This document shows positions 1-12,927 of a DNA stretch of 64,000 nt, in pieces; positions within the stretch are counted from its first letter, which is position 1; the number at the start of each line of letters is the position of its first letter. The DNA is from Alitta virens (taxonomy: Eukaryota > Annelida > Polychaeta > Phyllodocida > Nereididae). Location of the stretch: the NCBI GenBank assembly GCA_932294295.1, contig OW028586.1, positions 11,094,290 to 11,158,289 on the forward strand, in the 5' to 3' direction. A program made the position numbers and the translations under genes. Under the pieces are notes generated by a model that was given only the letters and a program-made list of their open reading frames with translations, was not told the origin of the DNA and did not search any database.

Positions 1-635
1 GGGCCCTAACATAGCATAGAATTTCAAACAAGTGAGCTGTTCAGATGACACATGCTGGTTTCCTTGGTATGGAATAATAAGAAATCGTTAACCTTAATCT
101 TTTGCAAAATTAAATCAATGTTATCATATTCATCAAAATAGTCTTTTCTCTATCTAAAAACACTCTGAGGTTAACTTGGACACCCTGTAATTTGATTTAC
201 AAAATTATATCCTGAAAGTCTGGGTCAGTCACAGCACACAAAATTGCTAAGACTAGCCAGAAGCATGTCTTCACTTCATGCCATTTGGACTATAATTCCT
301 TAGCAATTGTACAGGCGATTTTGTTAGTTAAACAAACTTGGCTTCTAAGACACGTGTCCTGACAGAGAATAACATTGTAAACATATGAATAAGTTTCAGA
401 CAAGCCTATTTGGTCTTAGATATGTTCTAGCTAGGACATGTCAAAAAAGACTAAGTTGGTGAAATCAGGCTGAAAAGTCTAACACTAGACTTTTGCTTCA
501 AGGAATATGATGTATCCATCCGCTTCTAACACATGTAATAAATGGAGGGTAGTATTCTTAAAAAAATCCCGATTCAGGTCACCATGGTCTTCAGCATCTG
601 GTCTCATAGTGCTGCGGCATAGCTCCCAACCCCAT

Positions 636-3594
636 AACAATTGTGCATTTTGAAAGAAATCATGACACTTGGTACAGTGATAGACTTGGGCAAAAGGAAC
701 ATTTTAAGATATTGGGGCACTTGATATATTTATTAAGTGCAGATTGGCAGTTTTTCAAAGTTTAGTTGTCTACAGGTAGTGAACAACAGTTTGTCATTTT
801 CATAGTTGTCATTAAATTTCACAGATGTATGAGTATGGTAAGATCTGTCTGAGGGAAAGGTGTAAGTCCTTTCCCACGGCATTAACAATTATGCATAGTG
901 ACAAGATAGGTTGGTGGATATTAGTTATTTGCCGTGAAATGTGCATTGGATCTTTAAATTATAGGCTTACACTTGTCAAAGATCATGTACCAATATATAC
1001 TGATTCAGACATCAGATATGATCGCGGGTCTACATTTTAATGACAGTGGGGCAGGGCAGGCTTTACTGTCAGGCTCTGCAGGGCAGTGCGGGTACAGACA
1101 GGATTCCTCTGATGCGGGGTGGGTGGGGGTCAAAAATTAAAATCAACTGCAGTGCGGGCTGCTTATGATGCAGGGCGGTTGCGGGCATTAATTCACGGCC
1201 CGTCCTCATCTCTAATATGACGGAGCTGATAGAGGTGTACATCGAGTTTGATACCTGGTGGTTGAAGCATTCCTAATATTAACTTTGTGATATTGACAAA
1301 CATATATTGGTAGAACCATGCCCAGCTACAGGTGTAAATTATGTGTTAAAAGCATAAAAATGTGTACAAAGAAAGACCTGTAAAAGAGGGACATTTTTGG
1401 GTATTGGGGCAAAATCACATTATATTGATGCATATTATCTGTACTGCCTGAGACAAAAGCATGAAACTTACATACAATGGTAGCCCTGTGGAATGAAAAA
1501 ATATTGATTATAATGCATTGCTTCATATCTTATATTAGTGAGGACTTGAATTAAAAATCCCTTTGACAATTCGGACAAATATTGCAAGCACACAAGTTCA
1601 GCTAGTGGGGTAAATTTGATAAATGTATCAAACCGGCACAGCAAAGGATCTTTACAAAAATATATCAACCAGCCATCTAAGCTTCAAAATATGAATATCA
1701 TATTATCTTTAGAAAGTTGAAAATTGAGAAGAGAGTTCGTACATGTTGGTTATAGGTTTTGCACTGTCATGGTACCTCCCTCCTTCCCAATTAAGAAACC
1801 TCGCGGGCACCCTGTATAAATTGTCTTAGTGGATTCAGATTTTATAGTAACTAGCAAAACCTTACTTAAATGAAACTTCGATTAATGTTTCTGAATTTCA
1901 AAGTTGAATTATGAGCATAGCAACAAGGAAGATGCAAATGATGATGTAGATACCTGCTGCTGGAATTGAGATATTTGGATATTGGCATCAGCCGGAGAGA
2001 CTTCAGTGGTAGTGATTACGTCTGAAGACCTTATTTACAGCTTCCATAACTGACACTAGGATGGTGCATGAGGAATACATGTTTGTCAAATGAATCTTTA
2101 GAAGTATAGTAGAGCTGGAATTATTATTAAGATTAGTAACTATATGTTGTTAAGACCACTGGGAAGTAACAAATGACATCCTACTCTGGATTTTTGGTAA
2201 GTTGCAAGCACAACTTACTTTTAGCTGAAAGATAGAGCACACCTTGTGTGACATGCTCAAGCCAAAGTGGTTCATTTTTTTAACAATTTCTCTCCTTCTA
2301 GTTTATGCATGAATCCTAAAGCAGAATAGGGGTTGCATTTATTTAATAACTCAGCAATGCAGTTGGTGTCACATGCTTTTTCCCTGTCAGCTACACTAGG
2401 GCTAACAAGTGGCTGTATAACTCAGTGGACACATGATGTTCCATTAAAAGCATAGGAATAATTATTAAAACAATTGCTTTCAAATGATATGGCAGCTTTA
2501 AATTAGCAAACTTTTACAACTGGAATGCTGTCATTACCATATTCAAGAGCCTTGGCCAAGCTATTCCCACATCTGTTTTTGAAAGCCAACAAAACTCCAT
2601 AACCTTTAAGATTGATGGGCACAGTTTATTAAGTCAGTTAGCTGACATACAGGGGCTACATAACTTCAGCAAAAACTAAACTGGCCAGGAAATCATCCTG
2701 TTTGTTGTGCATCCTTTATAATATAGGGCATCAAGAGCAATTATATTACTATTTGTCAGTTCAGCAAAGATCAGTATCTAAAGCTATTTGAACACTCCTT
2801 CTGTAATTGCTGTCCAAAGGAAATATGGTTTCATTTGTTAGGTTTCAGACTGAACATTTTAATTCTTCACCTACATGCTCCCTTTTTCATACCTATATCA
2901 TGCAAATACAATTCCAGCAATATATTGTCACACTCAAAATTGTAAACATAAAGTTTTCATTTTTTTTATTCTGAAATCATTAATATGTAATAAGTAATAT
3001 ACTTATAAGATCTGCTATTTCACAGATTCTACTGTATCAATACTGGTAATTACACTGTTAAAAAGGCAGTCAAATGTATGAAATAACTGCCGGTGACGAA
3101 CCGCTTCCAAATTGAAGCTCCACTTTAGATGGATTGCAATCACCACAAGATAAAGATATCCAATGTCCCAATACCCCAAGATGTCCCTCCTTTACACTTT
3201 TTTCTTCGTATAAATTGTGATGCTTTTAGCACATAATTTACACCTGTAGCTGGGCATGTTTCTACCAATATATGTGTGTCAATATCTCAAATAGTGATTT
3301 TTACTTTCCAATGGCTGTCTAGGCCTCAGCAATACAAGACATCAAATGCTGAAATATATCAAAATGTTCCCCTGCCATAGTGGTATCATTGTGCTTATTT
3401 GCATGCCTTTGTCTAATGAAATACAGATGATATACATCAATATGTGATTTGCAAGTGCGTTTTTCTCATTAAAATAGTCTTAACTGAAAAAAGGTCCACG
3501 CAAAGGTATCAAATGCCCCAATATCTCAAAATGTTCCTTTGTCCAGGTCTATCATTGTGTCAAGTTTCATGATTTCTTCCAAAATGCACGATTG
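636..3594. repeat. Region bounded by two nested inverted-repeat pairs
   Basis: The segment at 636-725 reappears in reverse complement at 3510-3594, and 1289-1410 reappears in reverse complement at 3168-3287 (shared block TAATTTACACCTGTAGCTGG in the right arm). The pairs are nested, outer with outer and inner with inner, as expected for a decayed inverted duplication. Further weak copies of the outer motif lie at about 3330-3420. The arms are clearly diverged, with indels. No convincing exon is seen between them. Confidence 0.55.
1034..1213. other. GC-rich patch in AT-rich DNA
   Basis: A block of G-rich plus-strand sequence with repeated GCAGGGC and GCGGG words stands out from its AT-rich surroundings and stops abruptly at CCCGTCCTCATCTCTAA. 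The sharp base change suggests an inserted non-autonomous element. No matching terminal repeats or target duplication could be confirmed, so the identity is open. Confidence 0.3.
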
Positions 3595-5620
3595 GTTTGC
3601 TATGCTGCTTCCCTATCAGGGGCACACCACTTGAATTGTCTTTCAAGGAAATGTTTTCATGCATATGACTAGGTAGACAAGAGATGCACTCTTGAAAGGC
3701 TGGAGTACACATTCCAAAAGTATCTCTGAGTTTAATGGCTCTCTTAGTATTCAGCAACCAAGGTTGATTATTTTTTCAAAAGGTGCTTATTGGCAGATAC
3801 TTGTCACAAAGCAAGATAAATTCCAGTAGTTGCGAGGAGAACCTTTGCTAAATACACAAAATGCACACATACAACAAAACATTGTCCTATTGCTTTTATG
3901 TGTATCCAACTATTGATCATGTTGATTTGCAAATGAGTTGTGTCTGCTGTTGAGCTAACAATATTCAATGGCATGTTTTTACTTTGCCTGACCAGTAAAG
4001 ATTACCTGTGGGATATTTTCATTGTTGGAAGCAGGTACGGATATCATATTTTTATGCCATGATGTTACATCACTAGCCGTTTGTGATTTGTCTATTTGAG
4101 CAGTGTTGAAGACCATAGGGTGATGGATACCACCACATAAATTATTAGACCACTCATTATTATTACTTTGGCAATGAACTGCTGGTGGGCACTGCTCAGA
4201 AATACTTCAATGATGTATGAGCATGGTTTTTTTTATTGAAAATGATTTATTTAGCATTTAACAGTTTGACATAAGAATATAACCAGATTTTTTTGTTTGG
4301 CATAATAAATTTAAAATTATTGCATAAATTATAAGTATATATACTTGCCAGGGGACCCTAAAGGGGCTACCTTGAATTTATCCAATATTAGAACAAGAGG
4401 AATATAATACTAGATAAATTAGAAACAACAGAAAAAAGAATATTTATGGTGAGTTGTGTCTGCTGTTGAGCTAACAATAATTCACATGTACTCAGTAAAC
4501 AACTTGTCCTTAACCTATGTAATTCATAGGTATTAAAGTCATCTGCTGTTAGCTCTGTAAGATAGCCTAATATTTCATTAGTGTTTGTGGTGCCTCATAT
4601 TTATTTGATAATTGTCAGAGTTACAACAAAAAACATCGAAACATGTATTCTCAGCGTGCAGTTTTTCAATTTATTATGAGTACAGCACAAAGAGATTGCA
4701 AAAAAGTATTACCTGGTATGGACCTTAAAGTCGAAGCTTGGGCAGAGAAGAGCAGAAAACATAAATTCTGAGCTGGGCTGGGTATGAGCTTGAAGACTGA
4801 TTTGACTCGAGGCTTGGGCTCAAAATTCGTAACTGGTATTACTGTATGTTAAACACTAACCCAAAAATAATAAAAACATTAACCAATTCGTGTCATTTTC
4901 GGTTAAAGTTACGATGTGCTACATTACAAATAGTTCCATTCACATCCCAGGTCTGACAGGCATGTTGTATGTAAGCACCCCATCACACAGGTCAGGCCCA
5001 AACCATTGCAGCATCTTACCTTGGATAAATTAGACCAGGAGAGAACACTGAGGTACATCAAAGGTAGAATCACTATCTCACCAAAAGCTTAATGACCAAA
5101 AGACCCGCCCCTAATTGGGGGGCAATTGTGCAACATTAAGCATGGAATATACATACTTATCAGTTTTCAAGCACATGCATTTGTGTTGCACAATATACAT
5201 ACTTATGGATAATACAGGTAAATTTGATTTCATTTACTTGCATAGTTGTTAAGTAATAGCGGTATTAATGCCAATTATAGTGTGTGGTGTTTATCTTAAT
5301 CCTGGGGGAGAAGTCCTTTTTGCAGATGCTTTTATGTGTATCCAACAATTGATCATGTTGATTTGCAATTCACATACTGAGTCTGTATCCTCAGAAGTAC
5401 TTCCATGAAGTGATAGTATCTACAAGTGACAAGGAAATTGAAAAGAATATACTTATCTTACATTTCGAATTAAGTATCCATTAAACTTATAAATTCTTAC
5501 AAGACTGACCATAGTCAAAAGCCGCCTTCAGGTATTTTGTTTCACTTCTTCCATGCACATACAACACCTATTCCATAAATACAGAACGTGTATCATGACA
5601 TTATTATAATTAATGAACAT
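3595..5620. other. AT-rich DNA without a recognisable gene
   Basis: No coding exon is supported here. Short direct repeats occur: a block with GTATCCAAC.ATTGATCATG near 3900 and again near 5337, and GAGTTGTGTCTGCTGTTGAG near 3937 and 4450. These look like scraps of dispersed repeats. Confidence 0.5.
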
Positions 5621-5623
5621 GCT

Positions 5624-5669
5624 GATATATATATATATATATATATAATATTATATATATATATATATA
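5624..5669. repeat. (TA)n microsatellite
   Basis: Near-perfect alternating TA run interrupted once by an AATATT centre. The flanking words ATTATAATTAATGAACATGC recur near 5740, so the run may have grown inside a local duplication. Confidence 0.9.
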
Positions 5670-6485
5670 CAATACATGACAAGCAATAAATGGTTTATGG
5701 TTGAACAATGATCTATTGATACCTGAGGCTATGACATATTATAATTAATGAACATGCTGATTTCCATTGTCATATACCATATAATGTACAATCAACAAGG
5801 AGAGTAAGAGAACATATTAGTTGATAAACATTACAGAGGATATGCTTACTTGAAATATGGATAAGACGTTGAATAGTAAGGAATTATTTACTTAGAACCA
5901 GTATATTTACAATACCAGTATGAATACATCAGCCTTGTATCAGTTCTCTGAACACTGAAAATAACCAGATGCACATGAAAGTGTCTTATACTTTGTTGAC
6001 AAAAAGGAAAATGTACATAAAAGCACACATACATATTTGTATTGCACATTTGGTTCTATCAAAGGGTAAATGTTCTTATTAATATAGTCTGAATTCCTGA
6101 GATGTCACAGTATGGATATCCTCTGACTTAATGATTAAGACTGCTTGCAGTTTTAGGAGGTGTAATATACTGAGTTTTGTTGCCATGTGTGTAATTACTA
6201 GTAAGAAAGGCTATCGCTTGATCATATTGTTTTACCATTGAGTCATTATTAGTGATGTTTTTGATTGTTTCCCTTTATGTGATTTGTGCAGATCTATGCC
6301 ATGTTTGACTGGATTGACATGGATTCGAGTGTTTTCATTTGTATTTACAGGTACAGGAAGGAGCATCATAATATTTGTCTACAGGTAGTGAACAACAGCT
6401 TGTCATTTTCATACTTGGTCCTGACACTAACATAACTTATGGCTGCATATTATTAGCTTAAGTATGTAGAAACTGATTGAACAAG

Positions 6486-7158
6486 CAGCAGTAAAGTCGC
6501 AAAAATGCTCGTTAATATAGATAAAATCACTTATATAAAACAACTAACTTCAAGTTTGCTGTAGCCTAAATTCTCCATTGTAATTTCTGTTGCTTCTCTG
6601 TGAACATAATAATAAGCCATGATGATGACAAGATGGCAAAATTCACCATTGGTAATAAATATTAAGTTAATAGACACAGAGAGGGATTAAATAGAAAGCT
6701 GACTTGTTAGAAATATTTCTGTCCATTTTGTGCTGCTCCAAACCTTTCATAGGAAGTGCAATATAACAAGTGGACATATAGCATGTTTCCAAAAATATTA
6801 TTGTAGTCAGTGAGATTCTAAAGACCTTGTGTTACCAAGGGGACATGATTGGTTAGCCTGTTAGAAGGTGCATGCTAGAGAAACTCAGTCTGTGAACACA
6901 CAAGACATCTATAGGATAACCAGAATGACAATGCAATGATCTGGTGGATGAGTGGCGATAAACAATCGGAATATATCTACTTCCCTAGCAGCAGTGAAGT
7001 CGCCAAAATGCTCATTAATATAGATAAATGTCTTATATAAAACAACTAACTTCAAGTTTGCTGTAGCCTAAATTCTCCATTGTAATTTCTGTTGCTTCTC
7101 TGTGAATATAATAATCAGCCATGATGATGACAACATAGAAAAATACACCATTGGCTGC
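6486..7158. repeat. Direct repeat pair, about 170 bp arms
   Basis: Bases 6486-6655 and 6991-7158 are close copies in the same orientation; both contain TCAAGTTTGCTGTAGCCTAA and an AGCCATGATGATGACAA block. A more diverged relative lies at about 60230-60480, 53 kb away, so this is a dispersed repeat family and not only a local duplication. It has no coding potential that I can support. Confidence 0.7.
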
Positions 7159-7182
7159 TTATATATTCATAGGATAGCACAG

Positions 7183-7307
7183 AAACTTTGTCATTCTACA
7201 CAAAGGTCCACAAAATGTCCTCTGAGCAATTCAGATGGTCATACAAACCACCTTGTGACAGTAACCATGATGAACTTTCATGTAGAAATTGCTTAGATGT
7301 GCTGGAG
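7183..7307 (+). pseudogene. Broken duplicate of a 42-codon exon
   Basis: This 125-base unit matches the exon-like segment at 8717-8842 and keeps the same flanks: a CAG before it and GTAGGC after it. It lacks one base in the GATGGTCATAC region relative to the other copy's AATGGTCAATAC, which shifts the frame and brings in an early TAG. The surrounding sequence is duplicated too, so this is a genomic duplicate, not a retrocopy. The function of the parent exon is unknown. Confidence 0.5.
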
Positions 7308-8473
7308 GTAGGCATCGTTTTAACTACATTGCAACAAATGTAACAAACACAGGCATCACATAGGGTACAATGTTTCAGACACTGAAATGCCACAAAAGCC
7401 TTGATTGCCATTTAACTACATGGATATCCGAGTTACAAATTTGAAAGCAAGGTGTGCTCCTTCTGTCTATCTAATTATCAGATTGTTTTGAAGAGTCTAT
7501 AAGAGCATAATTCCATATAGTCATCAATGTTTGTTTTAAATGTCTTTCTTCAGTAATATATTTCAACAGTATCAGTACATTTTCTGATAGCAACAAATTA
7601 TTTTGTAATACTAATTGTTCTGTGTTACTACATCTGAATTAACCTTATCATATTACCACTATGTTATAAAACCGAAAGAATTTGTGCAAAGTTGTGCAAA
7701 TTTTCCAGTTTATTTTTCCATGTCAACCTACACAAAGGTTCATAGTTAAACATATTTAACATGTCTTTCTTCAGTAATTCTCAATAATTCAATTCTAAAT
7801 TCACAATCTCTGTTTCATACAAGTACATCTGATTGGTTTCCTTAAAAATGCAAAATAAATCAGAAGACAAGTTCTTAATGTTGAGGTTTTACAGTTATAC
7901 AGATCATTCATAAACAGCTTGTTAATCCTATATCAGCCATTCTTATCAACCTGTACAATGGTCTTGTCATTTCAACCTTCCTCCTAATAATTGTTGGTAA
8001 CACGCCTATGTCACCGAAAACTCAAGTTACGTAAGTACATGGTAGGTAAGGCCATTCATAATGAATTACAGCTTACAAGGTTGAATATTATACTGCAAAT
8101 TAGGAAATTTAATGAAAGTCACTGTCATTACTAATTTAAAAAAATGGAGACTGTGCTCAGTCAGTTAATAAATTTCAAGCAGAAGTATGGTGCTTACGAT
8201 CTACATGACACAGACCTATGGAAGGTTATCTTATTTTTAATTATTATACATGTGTGTGTAAGAAACAGTGTTGTACGTGCTGTACTCTAGTCTATATAAG
8301 CTGAATAGGACAAGATATACCTGCAGACATCATTAAACAGAGAGTAGCATTTCATTGAACACACTGCCACTGATTGCCTAAGGGCAATCTGTAAGGAGTT
8401 CCATTATATGAGATAAAAAGAGGTGCCCTTTTTTAACTATAATTCAATATGTGCTATACATACTTGCATATCT

Positions 8474-9110
8474 CAAAACAGTTATCATAAAACAGCTTTA
8501 TAAATTACTTCTTCAATGCCAAACTTTGGGACACTCTTTGTCTTAATGGGTGAATGAAGTTCTGTGTTCCTACTTCTGAATTAACCTTTTTATTACTACT
8601 TCTACATTATAAAACAGGAAGGATTTGTGCATAGTTGTTCTATTGCTATCTCCATTTTTTTCTTAATGTATTTTGGAATAGTTGTTTGCTACTTATATAT
8701 TCATATGATGGCACAGAAACTTTGTCATTCTACACAGAGGTTCACAAGACGTCCTCTGAGCAATTCAAATGGTCAATACAAACCACCTTGTGACAACAGA
8801 CATGATGAACTTTCATGTAGAAATGGCTTAGATGTGTTGGAGGTAGGCATCTTTTTAACTATATTGCAACAAATGTAACAAACACAGGCATCACATAGGG
8901 TACAATATTTCGGACACTGTCATTACCACTCAAAACAGCTATCATAGAACAGCTTTATAAATTACTTCTTCAATGCCAAACTCTCTGAACACTCTTACTG
9001 GGTGAATAATGTTCTGTGTTACTACATCTGAATTAACCTTTTATTACTACTACTATGTTTTAAAAACAGGAAGGATTTGTGCAAATTGTGCAAAGTTGTT
9101 CTATTGGTAC
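8474..9110. repeat. Two diverged tandem units of about 457 bp
   Basis: The block starting at 8474 (CAGCTTTATAAATTACTTCT and following) recurs at 8931. The downstream words GAATTAACC and GGATTTGTGCA recur near 8578 and 9036, with a third copy near 7630. The exon-like unit at 8717-8842 sits inside the first tandem unit. This suggests repeated local duplication of an exon-bearing module. Confidence 0.6.
8717..8842 (+). CDS. Exon-like 42-codon unit, cysteine-containing
   Basis: Exactly 42 open codons lie between an acceptor-like CAG and a donor GTAGGC, phase 0 at both ends. The translation runs from KLCHSTQ to GLDVLE and has three cysteines (LCHS, PPCDN, LSCRNG). The second, broken copy at 7183-7307 preserves the same borders, which supports this being a real exon module. 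No adjoining exons were identified and I do not recognise the family. It could also be a chance open stretch inside a repeat. Confidence 0.35.
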
Positions 9111-9471
9111 ATATATCACTCTTGCAGTATTATTCTTCAACATGGGTGAAAGATGGTTCATTCTTCAACCTTTCACATACAAACCAAAACAATAGTTCTA
9201 CACATTGTTATACCTATCACGTACTATATAACATCAGGCCACTAGCACCACCTGTCGTCAACTTAGGAAGCTCAAGATTGGTACAAATAAGTGTCAGATA
9301 GATCATTACTCAAAACAATAATTCCAGGATTGTCACACTTCTCACGTCCTCTACAGTAATCAAACTATAGCCCATGGTATTCCACATCTTCTATAGTAAT
9401 CACACTATAGCCCGTGGCGTTCCACTGGTTCATCGGTCATGCAAAGAGGATGGGTTAGACCCTCGGGCACC

Positions 9472-10971
9472 CATTCGAGGCATGACATCCATACATATCG
9501 TCGAAGCGCCACCTAGCGGCCACCGTCATAGGTACCACTAGCACCACCTGTCGCGGGCCACCAGAAGCTACGTTTTATAGTAGCATTCTAACTACTGACG
9601 GGAAGGTCACCCTAGGTGTCACGGTGGCCCATGTGACATCGAAGCTGGAGTCAGATCCGTCAGCTTTACCCGACACCAGTCCGCAGGACATCACTGCTGC
9701 AGTTGTGTCAACAACAACAACAACTGGTCTACAGTTGACAACTCAGGACAATTCTGCAGCTACTGCAGCTAAGAGGATGGATGGTACTGATGAGCCAACA
9801 CCGACGACCGATACGAGCCGTAGTGTCTTCCAGACAACAGAGTCTATGACAACCGTGAAGCAGAAGTCGGAACCATCCAATCCTGTGTCCAGTGGGCCAA
9901 ATGGTCGACTCGAAGGCGGCTCTTAAGAAGACCATTGACCTACCAGAAGAGTCATCAGGTTGTAGTGGAAATCTGAATAGTGATTTGAATAGGCCTTCTG
10001 GCCATGAGTCACTCAGGCAGACCACTTCATTGGCTACTGAGAGTGGAAGGGCGGGGCATGTGAGAGTCCACCTTGAGGCTGCTCTACCAAAGCTGGCCCA
10101 AGCTGAGACTTCTCTCCCGCCAGCCATTCTGCAAGAATCATCTAATGGTCCAAGAACTCCCACCGGAAGCAAACTGGATGACCGAGTCAGTGCAAGATTC
10201 CGACCAATCAAGCTCGATAAGGCCAACATTGATGCTGGTGTACCTGCAAAGGGGACTAAAGTCAGCAATGTACGTGACACCAAGCCAGCGGTGAAGATTA
10301 CATTACTTCGATCGTATGTGACTTCTGCCAGTACCAAAAGATCATATGTGACTTTAGCCAGAACCAAAAGTTCGGTGACCCGCCTGCCTGCGGTACCATC
10401 ATCAGCACTCAGGACACCTATTGCCCAGCTTCCCAGTACCATGCCTTCTGAGCAAGGCCAACCGAAGATCCTTTGGCACAATGTTCAGACACTGAGCAGT
10501 TGGATTCCAACAATTGAGACCTCTGTACAAGCAAGTTGCTTTGATGATAGTACCAGGATTTCCTCATCGGAGCAGCTTATCAGCACCACTTCCGACCGAT
10601 CAGTAACTCTCCTTGATATCCAGCCAGAGTTCGGCAGCCTTCATGTTACTCCAGCGACTCCTACTGCTGAAGATGTAGTCAGTATGCCTCTTCTATCTGC
10701 ATCTTTTGCTGATGAAATGACTGAAGTCTTGACAAGTGCACCTGCTACAGCTTGTTATAAGTCACCAGGACGAGTTGTGTCAAGTGGAGTCTTAAGGAAC
10801 CTGACTGAATCAGGGTTGCAAGATGCCCCTTTGGTTTCCTGGAAGAAGGCCGAAGTGAGAGCTCCTCCCCACACACAACCAACGTATCCTTTTCGAGCAG
10901 AATCCGTCTTGCCTGTTGAAAAGACTAAAGCCCCTGTCACACTGGGCGATTTAGGCGTAGTGAACCTGTAG
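9472..10971 (+). pseudogene. Unrecognised Ser/Thr-rich frame with one frameshift
   Basis: An open frame runs from about 9472 to a stop at 9924-9926. The same compositional style continues in the next frame from about 9892 to a TAG ending at 10971, so one frameshift separates two halves of about 150 and 350 codons. The protein is rich in Ser, Thr, Pro and Ala, with a run of threonines near the start and no cysteine pattern, membrane segment or catalytic motif that I recognise. Base composition is clearly more GC-rich than the flanks. A TATA promoter and a MADF-like gene follow downstream. It may be a single-exon mobile-element or orphan gene. Long open frames on the opposite strand over the same bases look like shadows. 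Confidence 0.4.
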
Positions 10972-10997
10972 TATTACGCAATTGTTAAGCAATTTCG

Positions 10998-11305
10998 CTA
11001 CCCGGCTCCAAGCCGGCGGCTCCAAAACGGCCACCCGGGGATACCCGGCAGGCACCCGTGGGACGCTTGGCCAAGCCGGGAAACCCGGCCCCGGTAGCAG
11101 TGTTCAAAAAAAAAAAAATACCCGTGGAAGCCGGTGGGTGACCCGTAGAAGCCGGCAAATTTTCCGTCCCTAATTTCACCCTTTAGTAAAGCCGGCGGCT
11201 TGTTGAGGGGTTCTACGGTTAACCCGGCGGCTTCCACTGGTAACCCGGCGGCTTCCACGGGTTACCCGGCGGCTTTCAAGGGTAACCCGCCGGCTTGCAT
11301 AGCAA
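10998..11305. repeat. GC-rich CCGGCGGCTT repeat block
   Basis: The segment 11221-11305 contains four units of about 21 bp built on ACCCGGCGGCTTCCA. The segment 10998-11160 carries the same words in mixed orientation, with an A13 run in the middle. The two halves can pair over short stretches. This may be the subterminal region of a DNA transposon or a simple GC-rich satellite; no clean terminal repeats were found. Confidence 0.6.
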
Positions 11306-11402
11306 GCAATCGTGTTTGCCCAGTGTCATCCTGTGTGGATCCAATATGACGCAATGAGCTGGGTTTATTATGTCATCACAGCGGGGTACGCTATCCAGGC
11401 AG

Positions 11403-11411
11403 TATATAAAG
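11403..11411 (+). promoter_or_regulatory. TATA box of the MADF-like gene
   Basis: TATATAAAG lies about 90 bases before the likely start codon at 11499, with an initiator-like TCATTCAG at about 11432-11439. The spacing fits an RNA polymerase II core promoter. The open frame extends upstream of the box, so the ATG at 11499 is the better start. Confidence 0.5.
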
Positions 11412-11498
11412 ATTGACCAGTGGCTATCAGATCATTCAGCATCTTGCTACCATATTGAGAAGACCAAGAATACACCGCTCCAGAAAATATATTTTATC

Positions 11499-12877
11499 AT
11501 GCCGATGAAAAAGATTACTGCACCAAGGACAAGGACAACTGCAGTTCCTGCTGAGGATACAGAAAAATCGCTTTCTTCACATCAACCCAGCGATGATGAA
11601 GTATCTTCTGCTTCATCAAAGAAGAAGAGTGCTCTTCCTGTGAAGGAGAAGATGGCGAAGAAGTCTGCACCTGCCAAGCGGACTGTACCTGCCAAGGGAC
11701 CTGAGAAGAGACGCAAGAATTGCCACGAGGTCATCCTCAGATGCTGCCAGCAAGGATGAGTCCCAGAAGTCCACTGCTACTCCTCTTCTGCGTCTTCGTG
11801 CTCGTGCACCTGCACCTGCACCTTCTGCGCCTGCTCGTTCTCCTGAAGATTCACCTGCTCGCTCTGCAGGTCCTTCATCACCTGTTCCCTCAGTTAGAGG
11901 AAATGAGCCTCGGAAGAAGCAGGATAAGCTCTTCCTGCCACACGAGGATGAACAGGTAGTTGCGGATTGGTACCGGGACCACCCGATATTTTATGACCGG
12001 ACCCTATCGGATTATAAGGACTCAGGCAAGAAGAAGGCCCTCCTTAATGCAATGGCTGCCAAGTTGAGTGTCCCCTGCACCGGACCGGGCTGGAATCCAT
12101 CAGGTCTAGTGCCGGCAAACTGATGAAGCAGGGGTCATCCGGAACTGCCAAGAGAAATCCCACAGAGAAAGAACAGTGGATTTGTGCCATATTACCAGAA
12201 TTCCCAGTCGGCAAGGGAGCAATGTTCTTGCAAAGAGACTTGGAAAGGACAACAGCAGCAGTGCTGCAAAAGAATCCGGGCCCCAGGAGATTTCTGATGA
12301 CCCAGATATTTCTATGGATGTCCCCCCGGCTCCTGTCAAGCGTTCCAAGGGCGGCCCCTTCAAGAAGCGTAGACAGGAACCCCAGCAGCAACCCCACCAG
12401 CAAAGACGAATGGATGAACTGATGGATTTGGCCAGGAGCTCAACGGGTGCCCTGCAGGCATCTATTCATCAAATGGCTGCTGCTCCTCCTCCAGCTGATC
12501 TCAACGAAAGGAGAATCCAGGCGATGGGTGATTACATCGTTGCGGAGTGCTTGATGATGGACACGGACACATTTGATGAATTCCATTCGCAACTGATGCC
12601 TATGATTTTTCAATTAAAAGGAAACATTATGAGGACGAAAAGGCAGCAACAGCAACCCCAGCAGCAGCACCAGCAGCAGCAGCACTTCTTCGCTCCTCCT
12701 CCTCCTCCTCCTCCTGGGCTTCAGTACACGACCATCCTGAGTCCAGAAAAGAATTGGCCACCTGCAAATGCAGCTGGACCTTCTTCACTGCCTTCTTCTG
12801 GACCTCCGTCGATGATTTCCGACATGCCAGCCAGTAGCTCAACACCACTGAATATGAGCCAGTATCTGAACTTGTAG
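11499..12877 (+). pseudogene. MADF-domain protein gene with polyQ/polyP tail, frameshifted
   Basis: The protein trace begins at 11499 with a Lys/Ser/Ala-rich leader. It then continues in another frame from about 11710 with a MADF-type (Myb/SANT-like) DNA-binding domain: VVADWYRDHP, then LSDYKDSGKK, then AMAAKL. It shifts again at about 12090 (LESIRSSAGKL) and once more near 12176. The final frame carries basic residues (FKKRRQEPQQQ), a BESS-like helix around LMMDTDTFDEF, a QQQ-rich run, seven prolines and a stop at 12875-12877. MADF proteins usually act as sequence-specific DNA-binding factors or as accessory proteins of Harbinger transposons. Three frame changes make this copy unlikely to work. 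A 188-bp part of its 3' end is copied exactly at 16675-16862. Confidence 0.6.
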
Positions 12878-12886
12878 AAAACCCCA

Positions 12887-12927
12887 GCCTTTTTCAAGGC
12901 CAAACAACCCCGGCCTTTTTCAAGGCC
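12887..12927 (+). other. Two GGCCTTTTTCAAGGCC hairpins
   Basis: Immediately after the MADF-like stop codon the word GCCTTTTTCAAGGC occurs twice, each a short perfect stem with a small loop. The position in the likely 3' untranslated region suggests an RNA structure, possibly for 3'-end stability, but no known motif is matched. Confidence 0.45.

Noticed and set aside
9729..10481. A 250-codon minus-strand gene
   Set aside because: It lies opposite the Ser/Thr-rich frame and mirrors its codon pattern; no family motif or promoter supports it.
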